Of a stretch of DNA of 64,000 nt, positions 47,901 to 56,984 are shown piece after piece. Source of the stretch: Sandaracinaceae bacterium (lineage in GTDB: Bacteria > Myxococcota_A > Polyangia > Polyangiales > Houyiibacteriaceae); the NCBI GenBank assembly GCA_020633055.1, contig JACKEJ010000016.1:1-64000 (forward strand). The letters are read 5' to 3'. The notes beneath the pieces are model-generated. The model saw only the letters and a program-made list of their open reading frames with translations, had not been told where the DNA came from and searched no databases. Each line of letters opens with the position of its first letter. Within the stretch, counting starts at the first letter, position 1. The translations under genes were made by a program, and so were the position numbers.

Positions 47901-48962
47901 TCAGGCGGGCGCCATCGCGGCCTGCTCGCCCGCGTTCGTCGCTTCCGTCGGGCGGAAACGTAGGGGCGCGAACCACGGCCTGTCCGGCAAACGCGCCAGC
48001 AGCGCGGGGTTCACCCAACACAGGTAGAGCGCGAGCATGCCCGTGGTGAAGATGCCGATGTTCATCAAGACGAGCAGCGTGGTGTGCAGCCCCACGCCGA
48101 TCAGGATCCAGAGGCGCTTGTAGGCCCACCACGCGCGTGTGCTGCGCTTGGTGCGGCTGACATCGCGCCGCGTGCGCCAACAAGCGATGACCATCAGGGG
48201 CGCGAGAGCCTCGAACCAGTACGTCGTGAAGCAGCCGAACTGGGTCACCCACGCCGGTAACCAGGTCATGTCCCAGCGGACGAAGTGCTGGTAGCGGAGG
48301 ATGTAGAACAGCGCCATGTAGTCGCCGCGCGCCGACCAGAGGTAGTGGTCCTTGCTGATGGCGGCCGACGTGTAGAGCCACAGCAGCTGCAGGATGACCA
48401 TGTAGCGGGGCCACGCGGGCACCAGCACCGAGGGGCGTGCCCAGCGGCCATGACGCAAGCGCGCATCGACGGAGAGCGTCTCGTGACTGCGGCTGAAGAC
48501 GAGGGCGACGACCACGAGGCGCAGCAGCTGATCGATGCCGCGGTTGCCCTCCATGTAGAGCGCCATGATCTGCACCTGCGTGACCAACACGAGGACCCCG
48601 GACAGGCGCGTGAGGAACCCCGCCGCGAACATGAGCGCCGCGGCGATGCCGCCATAGACCGCCACCCAGATCGCCAACGGCCCCGGGCCGAGCAGCCGAC
48701 GTATCCAGGGCTGGCTGCTCAGCTGGCTGCTGAACCCCAGGTTGTAGGCCATCGCGTCGTCGAAGATGGGGAGGGCGAGGTCGAGGCAGACCAGGTAGAT
48801 GAGGTCGTAGGCCATCACGCAGCCGATGGCGATGCGCAGCAGCGCCAAGGCCGTGGCGGGCTCCCGCTCGTCCCACAGCGCCACGTAGCGGCTCCAACGG
48901 GTGGGGCCGGAGGCCGACCCGGGCAGGTCGATGGCGGCGGGGGTCATGGGGGACTCAGTCAT
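47901..48962 (-). CDS. HTTM-domain membrane protein
   Basis: This 353-residue polytopic protein starts with the HTTM signature region (WDEREPATALALLRIAIGCVMAYDLIY). It has about eight hydrophobic segments and conserved RLSGVLVLVTQVQIMALYMEGNRGIDQLLRL, LWLYTSAAISKDHYLW and LHTTLLVLMNIGIFTTGMLALYL. HTTM is the horizontally transferred transmembrane domain related to vitamin-K-dependent gamma-carboxylase; most bacterial members have no known activity. It overlaps the upstream partner gene by 8 nt, and the two are probably a functional unit. Confidence 0.85.
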   Translation of the reverse strand: MTESPMTPAAIDLPGSASGPTRWSRYVALWDEREPATALALLRIAIGCVMAYDLIYLVCLDLALPIFDDAMAYNLGFSSQLSSQPWIRRLLGPGPLAIWVAVYGGIAAALMFAAGFLTRLSGVLVLVTQVQIMALYMEGNRGIDQLLRLVVVALVFSRSHETLSVDARLRHGRWARPSVLVPAWPRYMVILQLLWLYTSAAISKDHYLWSARGDYMALFYILRYQHFVRWDMTWLPAWVTQFGCFTTYWFEALAPLMVIACWRTRRDVSRTKRSTRAWWAYKRLWILIGVGLHTTLLVLMNIGIFTTGMLALYLCWVNPALLARLPDRPWFAPLRFRPTEATNAGEQAAMAPA

Positions 48963-49629
48963 GCAGGGCTCGCATGTCTTCCTCGAACTGGGCGCGCGTC
49001 AGGCGCATGCCGTTCCCCCAGCGGGTGCGCTCGGAGCGTGCGATGCGCTCGTCGCGGTCGCGGTAGTCGAGGCGACGCATCCGGACGCGCACCTCCTCGG
49101 CATCGCTGAAAGTGTAGAAGACACGCTTCGCGATCCACCTGCAGAACGGATAGTAGGGGCCGGGGGTGCCGTGGTCGAAGGCGATGTACGCCGCGCGGAT
49201 GCGACGGTATTCGAGCCGCTCCGCCTCGAAGTCCGCGTCCGGGTCGTGCACCGTGTAGAGGGTCTCCCAGGTGTCACTGCCGGCGCGACGCATCTCGACG
49301 TACAGCTGGAACGACCGCTTCTCCGACCCGCTGAACATGTTCCAGGTCTGCCCGGCGAGCAGCAACCCGTACGCCCACTGGAGCGGCATCGTCACACGCC
49401 CCTTCACGTCGGCGAGGGTCGCGCTGTAGGCCGCGACGCGCGCGCGGCTCTCGGCTTCCGTATCGTCCGTGAGCGTCTGCACACGGGCGATCAGGGGCTG
49501 CCAGTACGGGTGCTCGAGCCGCGCCTCGCTCAGCACGGGGGTCTGGATGCCATAGATGATGGCGTGGACGACCACGACCGTCAGCAACACGGCCCGCACG
49601 GCTGGCCAACGTTCTCTCAGGCGGTTCAT
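48955..49629 (-). CDS. Membrane-anchored partner of the HTTM protein
   Basis: This 224-residue protein has one N-terminal membrane helix (AVRAVLLTVVVVHAIIYGIQ). The soluble, probably periplasmic domain contains QTWNMFSGSEKRSFQLYVEMRR and YYPFCRWIAKRVF. Its stop region overlaps the start of the HTTM gene, and pairs of this type recur with HTTM proteins. The ATG at 49629 places the helix at the start. The domain resembles no family I can name. Confidence 0.72.
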   Translation of the reverse strand: MNRLRERWPAVRAVLLTVVVVHAIIYGIQTPVLSEARLEHPYWQPLIARVQTLTDDTEAESRARVAAYSATLADVKGRVTMPLQWAYGLLLAGQTWNMFSGSEKRSFQLYVEMRRAGSDTWETLYTVHDPDADFEAERLEYRRIRAAYIAFDHGTPGPYYPFCRWIAKRVFYTFSDAEEVRVRMRRLDYRDRDERIARSERTRWGNGMRLTRAQFEEDMRALHD

Positions 49630-49818
49630 CGCACGCCAAGCATGAACGCTCCCTGGCCCGATGTCTTGACCAAGGTCAACGCCTGACGGGGGTCGCGCGC
49701 ATTTCGCAGCCAGCCACGACCCCAGACCACATGGACACACAACGAATTACAAGTTGGTGACAATTGCGAGGTCGTCCCGATCCGCAGCTGGAAGCATCGT
49801 TAGGGCACGGAGAATCAC

Positions 49819-51270
49819 GTGCAAATTGCCATCATCGTCCTCTACCTGATCACGCTCACCATGCTGGGCGTCTACGGCTTCCACCGCGGTCACCTGCTGA
49901 TGCTCTACTGGAAGCACCGCAAGAACATCCGCAAGCCGGCCACGCCGTTCCCCGAGGAGGACCTGCCCCTCGTGACCGTGCAGCTGCCCATGTTCAACGA
50001 GATGTACGTGGCGGAGCGCCTGCTCGAGAGCGTGACCCTGATCGACTACCCGAAGGACAAGCTGGAGATCCAGGTGCTGGACGACAGCACGGACGAGACC
50101 GTCCAGATCGCGTCCGCCAAGGTCGAGGAGCTGCGCACCCGCGGCTTCGACGCGGTCTACCTGCACCGCACCGACCGCACGGGCTACAAGGCCGGCGCGC
50201 TGGCCGAGGCCACCAAGGTGGCCAAGGGCGAGTTTCTGATGGTGTTCGACGCGGACTTCGTGCCCACCCCCAACATCATCCGCAACCTCATCCACCACTT
50301 CACGGACGAGAAGGTCGGCATGGTCCAGGCGCGCTGGGGGCACATCAACCGCGAGTACTCCACGCTCACGCAGTGCCAGTCGATGATGCTCGACGGTCAC
50401 TTCTGCATCGAGCACATCGCGCGCAACCGCTCCGGCCGCTTCTTCAACTTCAACGGCACGGCAGGCATCTGGCGTCGCGCGGCCATCGCGGACGCGGGCG
50501 GCTGGGAGCACGACACCGTCACCGAGGACATGGACCTCAGCTTCCGCGCCCAGCTCAAGGGCTGGGAGTTCGTGTACGTGCCCGAGGCCGTGGCCCCCGC
50601 CGAGGTCCCCTGCGAGATGAACAGCTTCAAGACGCAGCAGTTCCGCTGGGCCAAGGGCTCGGCGCAGACCACGCGCAAGCTGCTCTGGACGGTTCTCAAG
50701 GCGGACATCCCCCTCAAGGTGAAGATCGAGTGCGTCTTCCACCTCACGAACAACTTCGCCTACCTGTTCCTGGTGGTGCTCGCCGCGCTGCAGCTCCCCA
50801 ACATGTTGATGCGTCAGGACATGCAGCACCCCGAGCTGCTGCTCTTGGACGTGCCCCTCTTCCTCAGCACCTGCGGCTCCATCTGCGTGTTCTACCTGGT
50901 CACGCACAAGGAGCTCTACGGCGGCTGGTGGGCGGCCGTGAAGCGCCTGCCCATGATGATGGCCATCGGCATCGGCCTCAGCATCAACAACGCGCGCGCC
51001 GTCCTCGAGGGGTTGTTCGGCAAGGACATCACGTTCGTCCGGACGCCCAAGCACGGCATCGAGAGCAGCAAGCGCCCCACGTGGAAGAAGGCGGCCTACC
51101 GCGGCAACTGGTCGATGCACTCGCTGCTGGAGGTCGGGTTCGGGATCTACTTCGTCATCACGATCGGCCTGGCCTTCGTGACCGGGAACTTCGTGAGCAT
51201 CCCGTTCCTGTTCCTCTTCATGGTGGGCTTCCTCTACGTCGGCGGCCTCAGCCTGTATCAGAAGCGCTGA
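49819..51270 (+). CDS. Processive family 2 glycosyltransferase (cellulose-synthase/CslA-like)
   Basis: This 483-residue membrane glycosyltransferase has an N-terminal TM helix. The GT2 core shows VTVQLPMFNE, VLDDSTDETVQ (first Asp), FDADFVP (DxD), VTEDMDLSFR (TED catalytic base) and QQFRWAKGSAQ (QxxRW). Four C-terminal TM segments follow. The residues mark a processive beta-glycosyltransferase that uses a sugar nucleotide; glucomannan- or glucan-type products are common in this subgroup. The GTG start has GGAG 6 nt upstream. It is divergent from the HTTM pair. Confidence 0.9.
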   Translation: MQIAIIVLYLITLTMLGVYGFHRGHLLMLYWKHRKNIRKPATPFPEEDLPLVTVQLPMFNEMYVAERLLESVTLIDYPKDKLEIQVLDDSTDETVQIASAKVEELRTRGFDAVYLHRTDRTGYKAGALAEATKVAKGEFLMVFDADFVPTPNIIRNLIHHFTDEKVGMVQARWGHINREYSTLTQCQSMMLDGHFCIEHIARNRSGRFFNFNGTAGIWRRAAIADAGGWEHDTVTEDMDLSFRAQLKGWEFVYVPEAVAPAEVPCEMNSFKTQQFRWAKGSAQTTRKLLWTVLKADIPLKVKIECVFHLTNNFAYLFLVVLAALQLPNMLMRQDMQHPELLLLDVPLFLSTCGSICVFYLVTHKELYGGWWAAVKRLPMMMAIGIGLSINNARAVLEGLFGKDITFVRTPKHGIESSKRPTWKKAAYRGNWSMHSLLEVGFGIYFVITIGLAFVTGNFVSIPFLFLFMVGFLYVGGLSLYQKR

Positions 51271-51319
51271 CGGCGTCGCGGGCGTAGGCCCCGAGGCCGA
51301 CCGCCCCCGCCCCGCTCCC

Positions 51320-51967
51320 ATGTCCTCAGCAGGCGTCGCCATCCTCGGGTTGGCGGCGCCTTGTGCGTACTGCTACCGTCCCGCCGTGCCGCGCTCTGCC
51401 GACCCCGCCGCTCGCTCTGCGAGCCGACGCCCCAGCCCCCCCCCTCGCCCGCGAGCGCGGGGTGCCGTGGGGGGCATCGTCCGCGTCCTGAGCAACGCCC
51501 TGGGCGTGGTCCCCGCCGCTGTCGTGGGGGTGGTCGCGGGGCTGTGGCTCGCCGGGTGCTCGCCCGAGATCGGGGACAAGTGCTCCATCTCGACGGACTG
51601 CTCCTTCAACGGTGACCGCATCTGCGACACGGCGCAGCCGGGCGGCTACTGCACCGTCCAGGGGTGTGACCCGGACTCGTGTCCGAACGGCGCGGTGTGC
51701 GTGGAGTGGCGCTTCGAACCCAGCCGCACCACGGCCACCTACTGCATGGAGCGCTGCCGCAGCAGCTGCGGTCGGCGCGGCTACGAGTGTGTCGCGGACG
51801 ACGACCCGCGGCTCGAGAGCAACGGGGGACCGCTGGCGCGGGTGACGGACCTCGGATCACGTCGGGACGCCAAGTTCTGCGCGGCGGTCAGCGACACCGC
51901 TGCGACCAGCATGTCGCTCGCGCCCACCCAGAGCGTGATGCCCGACGCAGCGGTTCCGTCTCCCTGA
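51320..51967 (+). CDS. Cys-rich putative lipoprotein
   Basis: This is up to 215 residues. The hydrophobic segment LGVVPAAVVGVVAGLWLAGC ends in a good lipobox, but it lies about 80 residues after the ATG at 51320, so the true start may be a later GTG. The mature part has about fourteen Cys in a pattern (GDKCSISTDCSFNGDRICDT, GYCTVQGCDPDSCPNGAVCV) typical of small disulfide-rich surface modules. Its C-terminus is Ser/Thr/Pro-rich. It is 49 bp downstream of the glycosyltransferase; no link in function is evident. Confidence 0.65.
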   Translation: MSSAGVAILGLAAPCAYCYRPAVPRSADPAARSASRRPSPPPRPRARGAVGGIVRVLSNALGVVPAAVVGVVAGLWLAGCSPEIGDKCSISTDCSFNGDRICDTAQPGGYCTVQGCDPDSCPNGAVCVEWRFEPSRTTATYCMERCRSSCGRRGYECVADDDPRLESNGGPLARVTDLGSRRDAKFCAAVSDTAATSMSLAPTQSVMPDAAVPSP

Positions 51968-52055
51968 GCTCGTCCGTCGGCACATCACGCACGACGCAGC
52001 GAGACGACACACCGCGTTCGATCGTGGGCCGCAGCGCGCGTCCCACGCAGTGCCC

Positions 52056-53132
52056 TCAGGCGACCACACCCGTCAGCAGCTGAGGCTCGCGGGTGAGGGC
52101 CACCCCGAACGCTCCGTGCACGGCACCAGCGATCTCGTCTGCGAGGGCCAGGAGCTCTCGCATGGTGCCGTCACCGTGGTGCACCAGGGCGAGCGCGTGC
52201 TTGCTGCTGACGCCTACCGGCCCGCGCCGCAGCCCTCTCCGTACCCCTGCGCACTCGATCAGCCAGCCCGCCGCGAGCTTGACGCTTCCGTCGGCCTGCT
52301 CCCAGCGCGGCACGGCCTCGGCCGTTTGGACCAGCCCCTCGGACAGCGCGCGTTCGACGACCCGTGCGGCCTCGCTCGCGGTGACGATCGGGTTCGTGAA
52401 GAACGAGCCCGCGCTGCGGCTGTCGACGTCGTCAGGGTCCAACACCATGCCCTTGGCGCGTCGCAGGGCGATGACGGTGTCGTGTACCTGCTGCAGCGTG
52501 GGCCGCACGGTCCCGGCCAGGGCCCGCTCGAGCTCCGCATAGCGCAGGGAGGGCGCACCGCCCGGGCGCAGCGCGAAGGCCACCTCGAGCACGATGAAGG
52601 CGTGCGGGTCCTGTTTGAAGCGGCTGTCGCGATAGCGGAACCCGCAGTCCTCGCCGCCGACCACGACCTCGTCGAGCGTGCGACGGTCCAACGCCCGTAC
52701 GGACACGATCGTCTCGGACACCTCCTGCCCGTACGCGCCGACGTTCTGGACAGGGGTGGCTCCCGCGCTCCCGGGGATGCCGGCCAGGCACTCGAGGCCC
52801 GCGAGGTCGGCGCCGACGGCATGCCGGACGACCTCGGGCCACGGCGTGCCCGCCTTGACGCGCAGCAGCGCCCGACCGTCGGGGAGCGTGTCGGTGTGGA
52901 TCCCCTCGGTCTCCATCGACAACACGAGGCCACGGAAGCCTTCGTCGGGCACCAACGTGTTCGACCCTCCGGCCAAGAGCGCGAGCGGCATCCCGCGGTC
53001 ACTTGCGTGCCGCACCGCCTGCAGCACGTGGTCGTCGCTGGTGGCCCTCGCCAGATACTGGGCCCGGCCGCCGAGACCGAGCGTCGTACGCTCCGAAAGG
53101 GACACATCCTTGTCGATCCGCACTCGGCTCAT
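52056..53132 (-). CDS. murB: UDP-N-acetylenolpyruvoylglucosamine reductase
   Basis: This 358-residue FAD enzyme reduces UDP-GlcNAc-enolpyruvate to UDP-MurNAc in peptidoglycan synthesis. It has the FAD block LALLAGGSNTLVPDEGFRGLVL and GIPGSAGATPVQNVGAYGQEV. The YRDSRFKQ loop marks type I MurB, as in E. coli. SAGSFFTNPIV holds the catalytic Ser, and the C-terminal VGVSSKHALALVHHGDG matches. It stands alone, not in a mur cluster, and is divergent from the metallophosphoesterase with 27 bp between the starts. Confidence 0.93.
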   Translation of the reverse strand: MSRVRIDKDVSLSERTTLGLGGRAQYLARATSDDHVLQAVRHASDRGMPLALLAGGSNTLVPDEGFRGLVLSMETEGIHTDTLPDGRALLRVKAGTPWPEVVRHAVGADLAGLECLAGIPGSAGATPVQNVGAYGQEVSETIVSVRALDRRTLDEVVVGGEDCGFRYRDSRFKQDPHAFIVLEVAFALRPGGAPSLRYAELERALAGTVRPTLQQVHDTVIALRRAKGMVLDPDDVDSRSAGSFFTNPIVTASEAARVVERALSEGLVQTAEAVPRWEQADGSVKLAAGWLIECAGVRRGLRRGPVGVSSKHALALVHHGDGTMRELLALADEIAGAVHGAFGVALTREPQLLTGVVA

Positions 53133-53159
53133 GCGCCTTCATAGCGTAGAGTGCGGGCG

Positions 53160-53861
53160 ATGTCCGCCGAGCCCACAGCCCCCTATGCACGCCTGCTCGT
53201 GCTGGGGGACGTGCACGCCGAGGCTGACGCAGTGCGTCACGTGATGTCCTACGCACGGGAGCACCTCACCGTCGACGCGAGCTTGTGTGTGGGGGACATC
53301 GTCGACGGGATGGGCGACGCCGACGACACGCTGGTCGCGCTACGCGAGCACGGCGTGGTGTGTGTCGCGGGCAACCACGAGCGCTGGTTCCTGCACGACG
53401 AGATGCGGCACCTGAAGAACGTGACCCCATCCCTGACCGCCGAGAACCGGGCCATGCTGGAACAGCTGCCCCGCACGCTACGGCTGCCAACCGTCGCAGG
53501 CGGGGCCCTGCTGTGCCACGCGGTGGGCGACGACGACGAGACCTTCCTGCGCTCGACGACGCGGGGCTACGACCTCCAGATCAACGCGCTGCGTGAGCTC
53601 ATGCTGGACCCGGACGTGGACTTCATGCTCGCCGGACACACGCACGAGCGCATGGTGCGCCGCTTTCAGGGGCTGGTGGTGGTCAACGCGGGGACGCTGC
53701 GACGCGACGACGACCCAGGCTTCGTCGTCGTCGACTTCGAGCGCATGCTGGTGCGCTGCTTCGACATCGCCGACCTGGGCGCGGACATCCGCGAGGTGGA
53801 CTCGGTGCCGCTCCCTCGCCCGCTGCCGGTCCCCAGCTTGCGAGACGACGACCTGTACTGA
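53160..53861 (+). CDS. Calcineurin-like metallophosphoesterase
   Basis: This 233-residue phosphoesterase has the full metal-ligand set: LVLGDVHAEADAV (DxH), LCVGDIVDGMGD (GD), VAGNHERW (GNHE), LLCHAVGDD and FMLAGHTHERM (GHTH), in the usual order. The size and the NAGTLRRDDDPGF block resemble the YfcE/MJ0936 group of phosphodiesterases. The substrate is unknown. The ATG at 53160 is preferred; a GTG three codons upstream is possible. serS begins 56 bp downstream. Confidence 0.87.
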   Translation: MSAEPTAPYARLLVLGDVHAEADAVRHVMSYAREHLTVDASLCVGDIVDGMGDADDTLVALREHGVVCVAGNHERWFLHDEMRHLKNVTPSLTAENRAMLEQLPRTLRLPTVAGGALLCHAVGDDDETFLRSTTRGYDLQINALRELMLDPDVDFMLAGHTHERMVRRFQGLVVVNAGTLRRDDDPGFVVVDFERMLVRCFDIADLGADIREVDSVPLPRPLPVPSLRDDDLY

Positions 53862-53916
53862 CGATGTCGGCGCTGAGCGCTGGATCGCACGGCGACGTCG
53901 GGGTACACCCGCCCCC

Positions 53917-55239
53917 ATGCTGGACCCTCGCTTCGTCACCGACAACCTCCCCGAGGTCAAGGCCGGGCTCGCCCGCCGCGGCTTCAAGGACGAGGCCACG
54001 CTCGACCGCCTGGCCGAGTTGGCCCAAGCGCGCCGCGCGGCCATCGCCGAGACGGACGCCCTGCGCGAAGAGCTCAACCGCGAGAGCGCCGCCATGTCGC
54101 GCGTCGCGGACAAGCGCTCCGCGGAGTTCGCCGAGAAGCGTGAAGTGCTGCGCGCGCTGGGGGACCGCATCAAGGCTTCGGAGGCCGCGGCGGCGACCGG
54201 CTCGGACGAGCTGGACGCGCTGCTGCTGACGCTCCCCAACCTCCCCGCGGCCAGCACGCCCGACGGCGCGAGCGAACATGACAACGTCGAGCAGCGCGTG
54301 TACGGCACACGCCCCGAGCTGGGCTTCGAGCCGCGTGATCACGTGGACCTGGGGGAGCGGCTCGGCATCCTCGACTTCGAGCGCGGGGCCAAGCTGAGCG
54401 GGGCACGCTTCGTCGTGCTGCGGGGCATGGGCGCGCGCCTCGAGCGGGCGTTGATGCAGTTCATGATGGACATCCACGCGGACGAGCACGGCTACGAAGA
54501 GGTGTGGGTGCCAGCGCTGGTGAAGGACAGCGCCATGCGCGGCACGGGCCAGCTGCCGAAGTTCGCCCAGGACTCGTTCCGCATCGCGAAGGACGCGGCG
54601 TGGGAGGCCGAGAGCGACACGGTCGGGCACGAGCTGTACCTGATCCCCACGGCGGAGGTGCCCGTCACCAACCTCCACGCGGACGAGATCCTGGAGGGCG
54701 ATAGCCTCCCCCGCGGCTACTGCGCATACACGCCGTGCTTCCGCAGCGAGGCTGGAAGCCATGGGCGCGACACCCGTGGGATGATCCGCCAGCACCAGTT
54801 TGACAAGGTCGAGCTCGTGCGCTTCGTGGCGCCAGAGCAAGCCGAGGAAGAGCTGGAGAAGCTGACGGGCCACGCCGAAGCCATCCTGCAGCGCCTCGGG
54901 CTGCACTACCGCGTGGTGCAGCTGTGTGCAGGAGACATCGGCTTCTCCTCGCAGAAGACCTACGACCTCGAGGTCTGGCTCCCTTCGCAAAACACCTTCC
55001 GTGAGATCTCCAGCTGCTCCTGGTTCGGTGACTTCCAGGCGCGCCGCCTGAAGGCCCGCTACCGGCCAGCGCCGAAGCAGAAGCCGCGCTTGCTGCACAC
55101 CCTGAACGGCTCGGGGCTGGCCATCGGGCGCACGCTGGTGGCGATCCTCGAGCAGAACCAACAGGCAGACGGCTCCGTGGTCATCCCGCCCGCGCTGCGC
55201 CCCTACCTCGGCGGCCGCGAGCGGCTCACGCGCACCTGA
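53917..55239 (+). CDS. serS: Serine-tRNA ligase
   Basis: This 440-residue class II synthetase charges tRNA-Ser. The N-terminal coiled-coil tRNA-binding arm (residues about 1-110) is followed by the core with motif 2 (CFRSEAGSHGRDTRGMIRQ) and motif 3 (GSGLAIGRTLVAILE), plus LYLIPTAEVPVTNLH and EISSCSWFGDFQARR. The start at 53917 gives MLDPRFVTDNLPEVK, the standard N-terminus; the open frame further upstream overlaps the metallophosphoesterase and is not used. It appears complete. Confidence 0.96.
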   Translation: MLDPRFVTDNLPEVKAGLARRGFKDEATLDRLAELAQARRAAIAETDALREELNRESAAMSRVADKRSAEFAEKREVLRALGDRIKASEAAAATGSDELDALLLTLPNLPAASTPDGASEHDNVEQRVYGTRPELGFEPRDHVDLGERLGILDFERGAKLSGARFVVLRGMGARLERALMQFMMDIHADEHGYEEVWVPALVKDSAMRGTGQLPKFAQDSFRIAKDAAWEAESDTVGHELYLIPTAEVPVTNLHADEILEGDSLPRGYCAYTPCFRSEAGSHGRDTRGMIRQHQFDKVELVRFVAPEQAEEELEKLTGHAEAILQRLGLHYRVVQLCAGDIGFSSQKTYDLEVWLPSQNTFREISSCSWFGDFQARRLKARYRPAPKQKPRLLHTLNGSGLAIGRTLVAILEQNQQADGSVVIPPALRPYLGGRERLTRT

Positions 55240-55367
55240 GACGCGAGCGCTGCGGGTGGCCGTTCGTGACTCGGCCCCCGGCGACCGCACGGAGGAGCGT
55301 ACCGCGGGTCGCTCACCCCACCCGGCACCGGCGCTTGCGGCGGCGGCCACTTGCCCGTACCCTACAC

Positions 55368-55387
55368 ATGAATGAATCGTCATTCAT
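55368..55387. promoter_or_regulatory. FadR-like TetR operator upstream of the SDR gene
   Basis: ATGAATGA (55368-55375), ATCG, TCATTCAT (55380-55387) is a perfect 20-bp palindrome 12-31 bp before the SDR start codon. The core TGAATGAnnnnTCATTCA matches the arms of the Bacillus FadR operator, a TetR repressor released by long-chain acyl-CoA. It therefore probably links this gene to fatty-acid regulation. Confidence 0.65.
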
Positions 55388-55398
55388 TGTGAGGTGTC

Positions 55399-56226
55399 AT
55401 GGAGAGTATCTTTCGGCCCGGTCTGTTCGAAGGTGAAGTCGCGATCATCACAGGTGGTGGGACGGGCATCGGCCTGCTCACGGCCGAGGAGCTGGGGCGC
55501 CTGGGCGCCAAGGTGGCCATCTGCGGCCGCCGCCCCGAGCCGCTCGCCGCGGCGGCCGCCCAGCTGGAGGTGCTGGGCATCGAGGTGCACCAGGGCACGT
55601 GCGACATCCGCGAACCCGAGTCCATCGACGCGATGATGACGGCCATCAAGGAGCGCTTCGGGCGCGTGGACATCCTGGTGAACAACGCCGGAGGCCAGTT
55701 CCCGAGCCCGGCGCAGATGATCTCCCCAAAGGGGTTCGGCGCCGTGGTGCGCAACAACCTGCTGGGCACCTGGAACATGACCCACGCCGTGGCCAACCGC
55801 TTCTTCATCCCGCAGAAGCGCGGCCGCATCGTGAACATCATCGCGCAGATCGCGCGCGGGTTCCCGGGCATGGTGCACACGGGCGCCGCGCGGGCGGGCG
55901 TCGAGAACATGACCAAGACCCTGGCGGTCGAGTGGGCCATGCACGGCGTGCGGGTGAACGCCGTGGCGCCGGGCGTCATCAAGACCAGCGGCACACGGCA
56001 GTACCCACCATCGCTGCTGGAGAACGCCATCAAGGCCTGCCCCGTGAAGCGCCTGGGCACGGGCGAGGAGGTCACGCACCTCATCACCTATCTGTGCTCC
56101 ACCTACGCGGACTTCATCACGGGTCAGACGATGTACATCGACGGCGGTGCCAGCATCTGGGGCGAGCAGTGGTTCATCCCGGAGGACGTCCCGCAGTACC
56201 CGCCTTACCCCGTCCCCGAGGACTGA
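55399..56226 (+). CDS. PECR-like SDR, putative trans-2-enoyl-CoA reductase
   Basis: This 275-residue Rossmann short-chain reductase has TGGGTGIG (NAD(P)-binding, residues 18-25), NNAGGQFPSP (95-104), IVNIIAQ and HTGAARAGVENMTKTLAVEWA. The usual catalytic Tyr-x3-Lys is replaced by Thr161 and Arg165, as in peroxisomal trans-2-enoyl-CoA reductase (PECR), whose GAARAGV block it matches closely. It probably reduces enoyl-CoA with NADPH. The ATG follows GAGG. A FadR-like operator overlaps its promoter. It stands alone downstream of serS. Confidence 0.85.
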   Translation: MESIFRPGLFEGEVAIITGGGTGIGLLTAEELGRLGAKVAICGRRPEPLAAAAAQLEVLGIEVHQGTCDIREPESIDAMMTAIKERFGRVDILVNNAGGQFPSPAQMISPKGFGAVVRNNLLGTWNMTHAVANRFFIPQKRGRIVNIIAQIARGFPGMVHTGAARAGVENMTKTLAVEWAMHGVRVNAVAPGVIKTSGTRQYPPSLLENAIKACPVKRLGTGEEVTHLITYLCSTYADFITGQTMYIDGGASIWGEQWFIPEDVPQYPPYPVPED

Positions 56227-56282
56227 CCCCGACAGGCCTCGAGCGGTGACGCTCGCGGGCCCGTCCGCGTGCTGGGCGTCGC

Positions 56283-56792
56283 TCAGCGCACCACGACCCG
56301 CCGCGCCAACCAGCGGTCCTCGTGGCGGTTCATGTACAGGGCCACGTCGTGCAGCGCGCTGCCGGCGCGCAGGCGCAGAGCCACGACGGCCTCGTCCCCG
56401 TCGCGGGACACGGACTCTTGCACGACGCTCACCCCACGCTGCTCGAGGAAACCGAGGGCGGTCCGCAGTTGGTCGGAGAGCTCGACCTCTTGGCCCTCGC
56501 CGAAGTGCCGCGGGCGCCCCGACACGGTCAGCTCGACGGGCTCGCGACCTGGCACCACGTAGCGCAGTAGCTGGTCCACCCGACGGCCCGGGTCTTCCTC
56601 CGTCAGCGAGTCCGCGAGCGCGGAGAGGCGCTCTCCCTCGGTGACGACGAGCGCGTCGGCGACGGCCGAGATGGCGCTCACACAGGCGAAGACGACGAGG
56701 AAGGGGAGGAGGTAGCGGCGTAGCACGCTCGGAGGCTGTGCAGTCCGCGTGCCAGCTGCGCGGCCCGCCGTGGCACCCGCCCGAGCGGCCAC
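56283..56792 (-). CDS. Single-pass membrane protein of unknown function
   Basis: This 169-residue protein has an Arg/Ala-rich N-terminus, one membrane helix (LRRYLLPFLVVFACVSAISAVADALVV) and a soluble domain with mixed alpha/beta character (LRYVVPGREPVELTVSGRPRHFGEG and ESVSRDGDEAVVALRLRAGSALHDV). No motif is recognised. It converges on the SDR gene and lies 250 bp downstream of the PP2C phosphatase, in the same orientation. Confidence 0.65.
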   Translation of the reverse strand: MAARAGATAGRAAGTRTAQPPSVLRRYLLPFLVVFACVSAISAVADALVVTEGERLSALADSLTEEDPGRRVDQLLRYVVPGREPVELTVSGRPRHFGEGQEVELSDQLRTALGFLEQRGVSVVQESVSRDGDEAVVALRLRAGSALHDVALYMNRHEDRWLARRVVVR

Positions 56793-56984
56793 AAATGCCT
56801 GCGGATCGCGGGTGATCCCGGGGTTCTCGTGAGGCTGGATCGCCGCAGGCGGGACAATTTGTCACGCCCTGGACACAGCGCGCTGACAGGGCGTCACACG
56901 GGCAACCCGGCCGGCGCCGACCCCACGCTCGGCGACGGGTCGATGGAGCAGCTCACGCGCGGGCTGCCCAACCTGCCCCGGGAC

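Noticed and set aside
52056..53132. A mur gene cluster around murB
   Set aside because: The flanking genes are a lipoprotein and a metallophosphoesterase; no other mur or fts gene is present.
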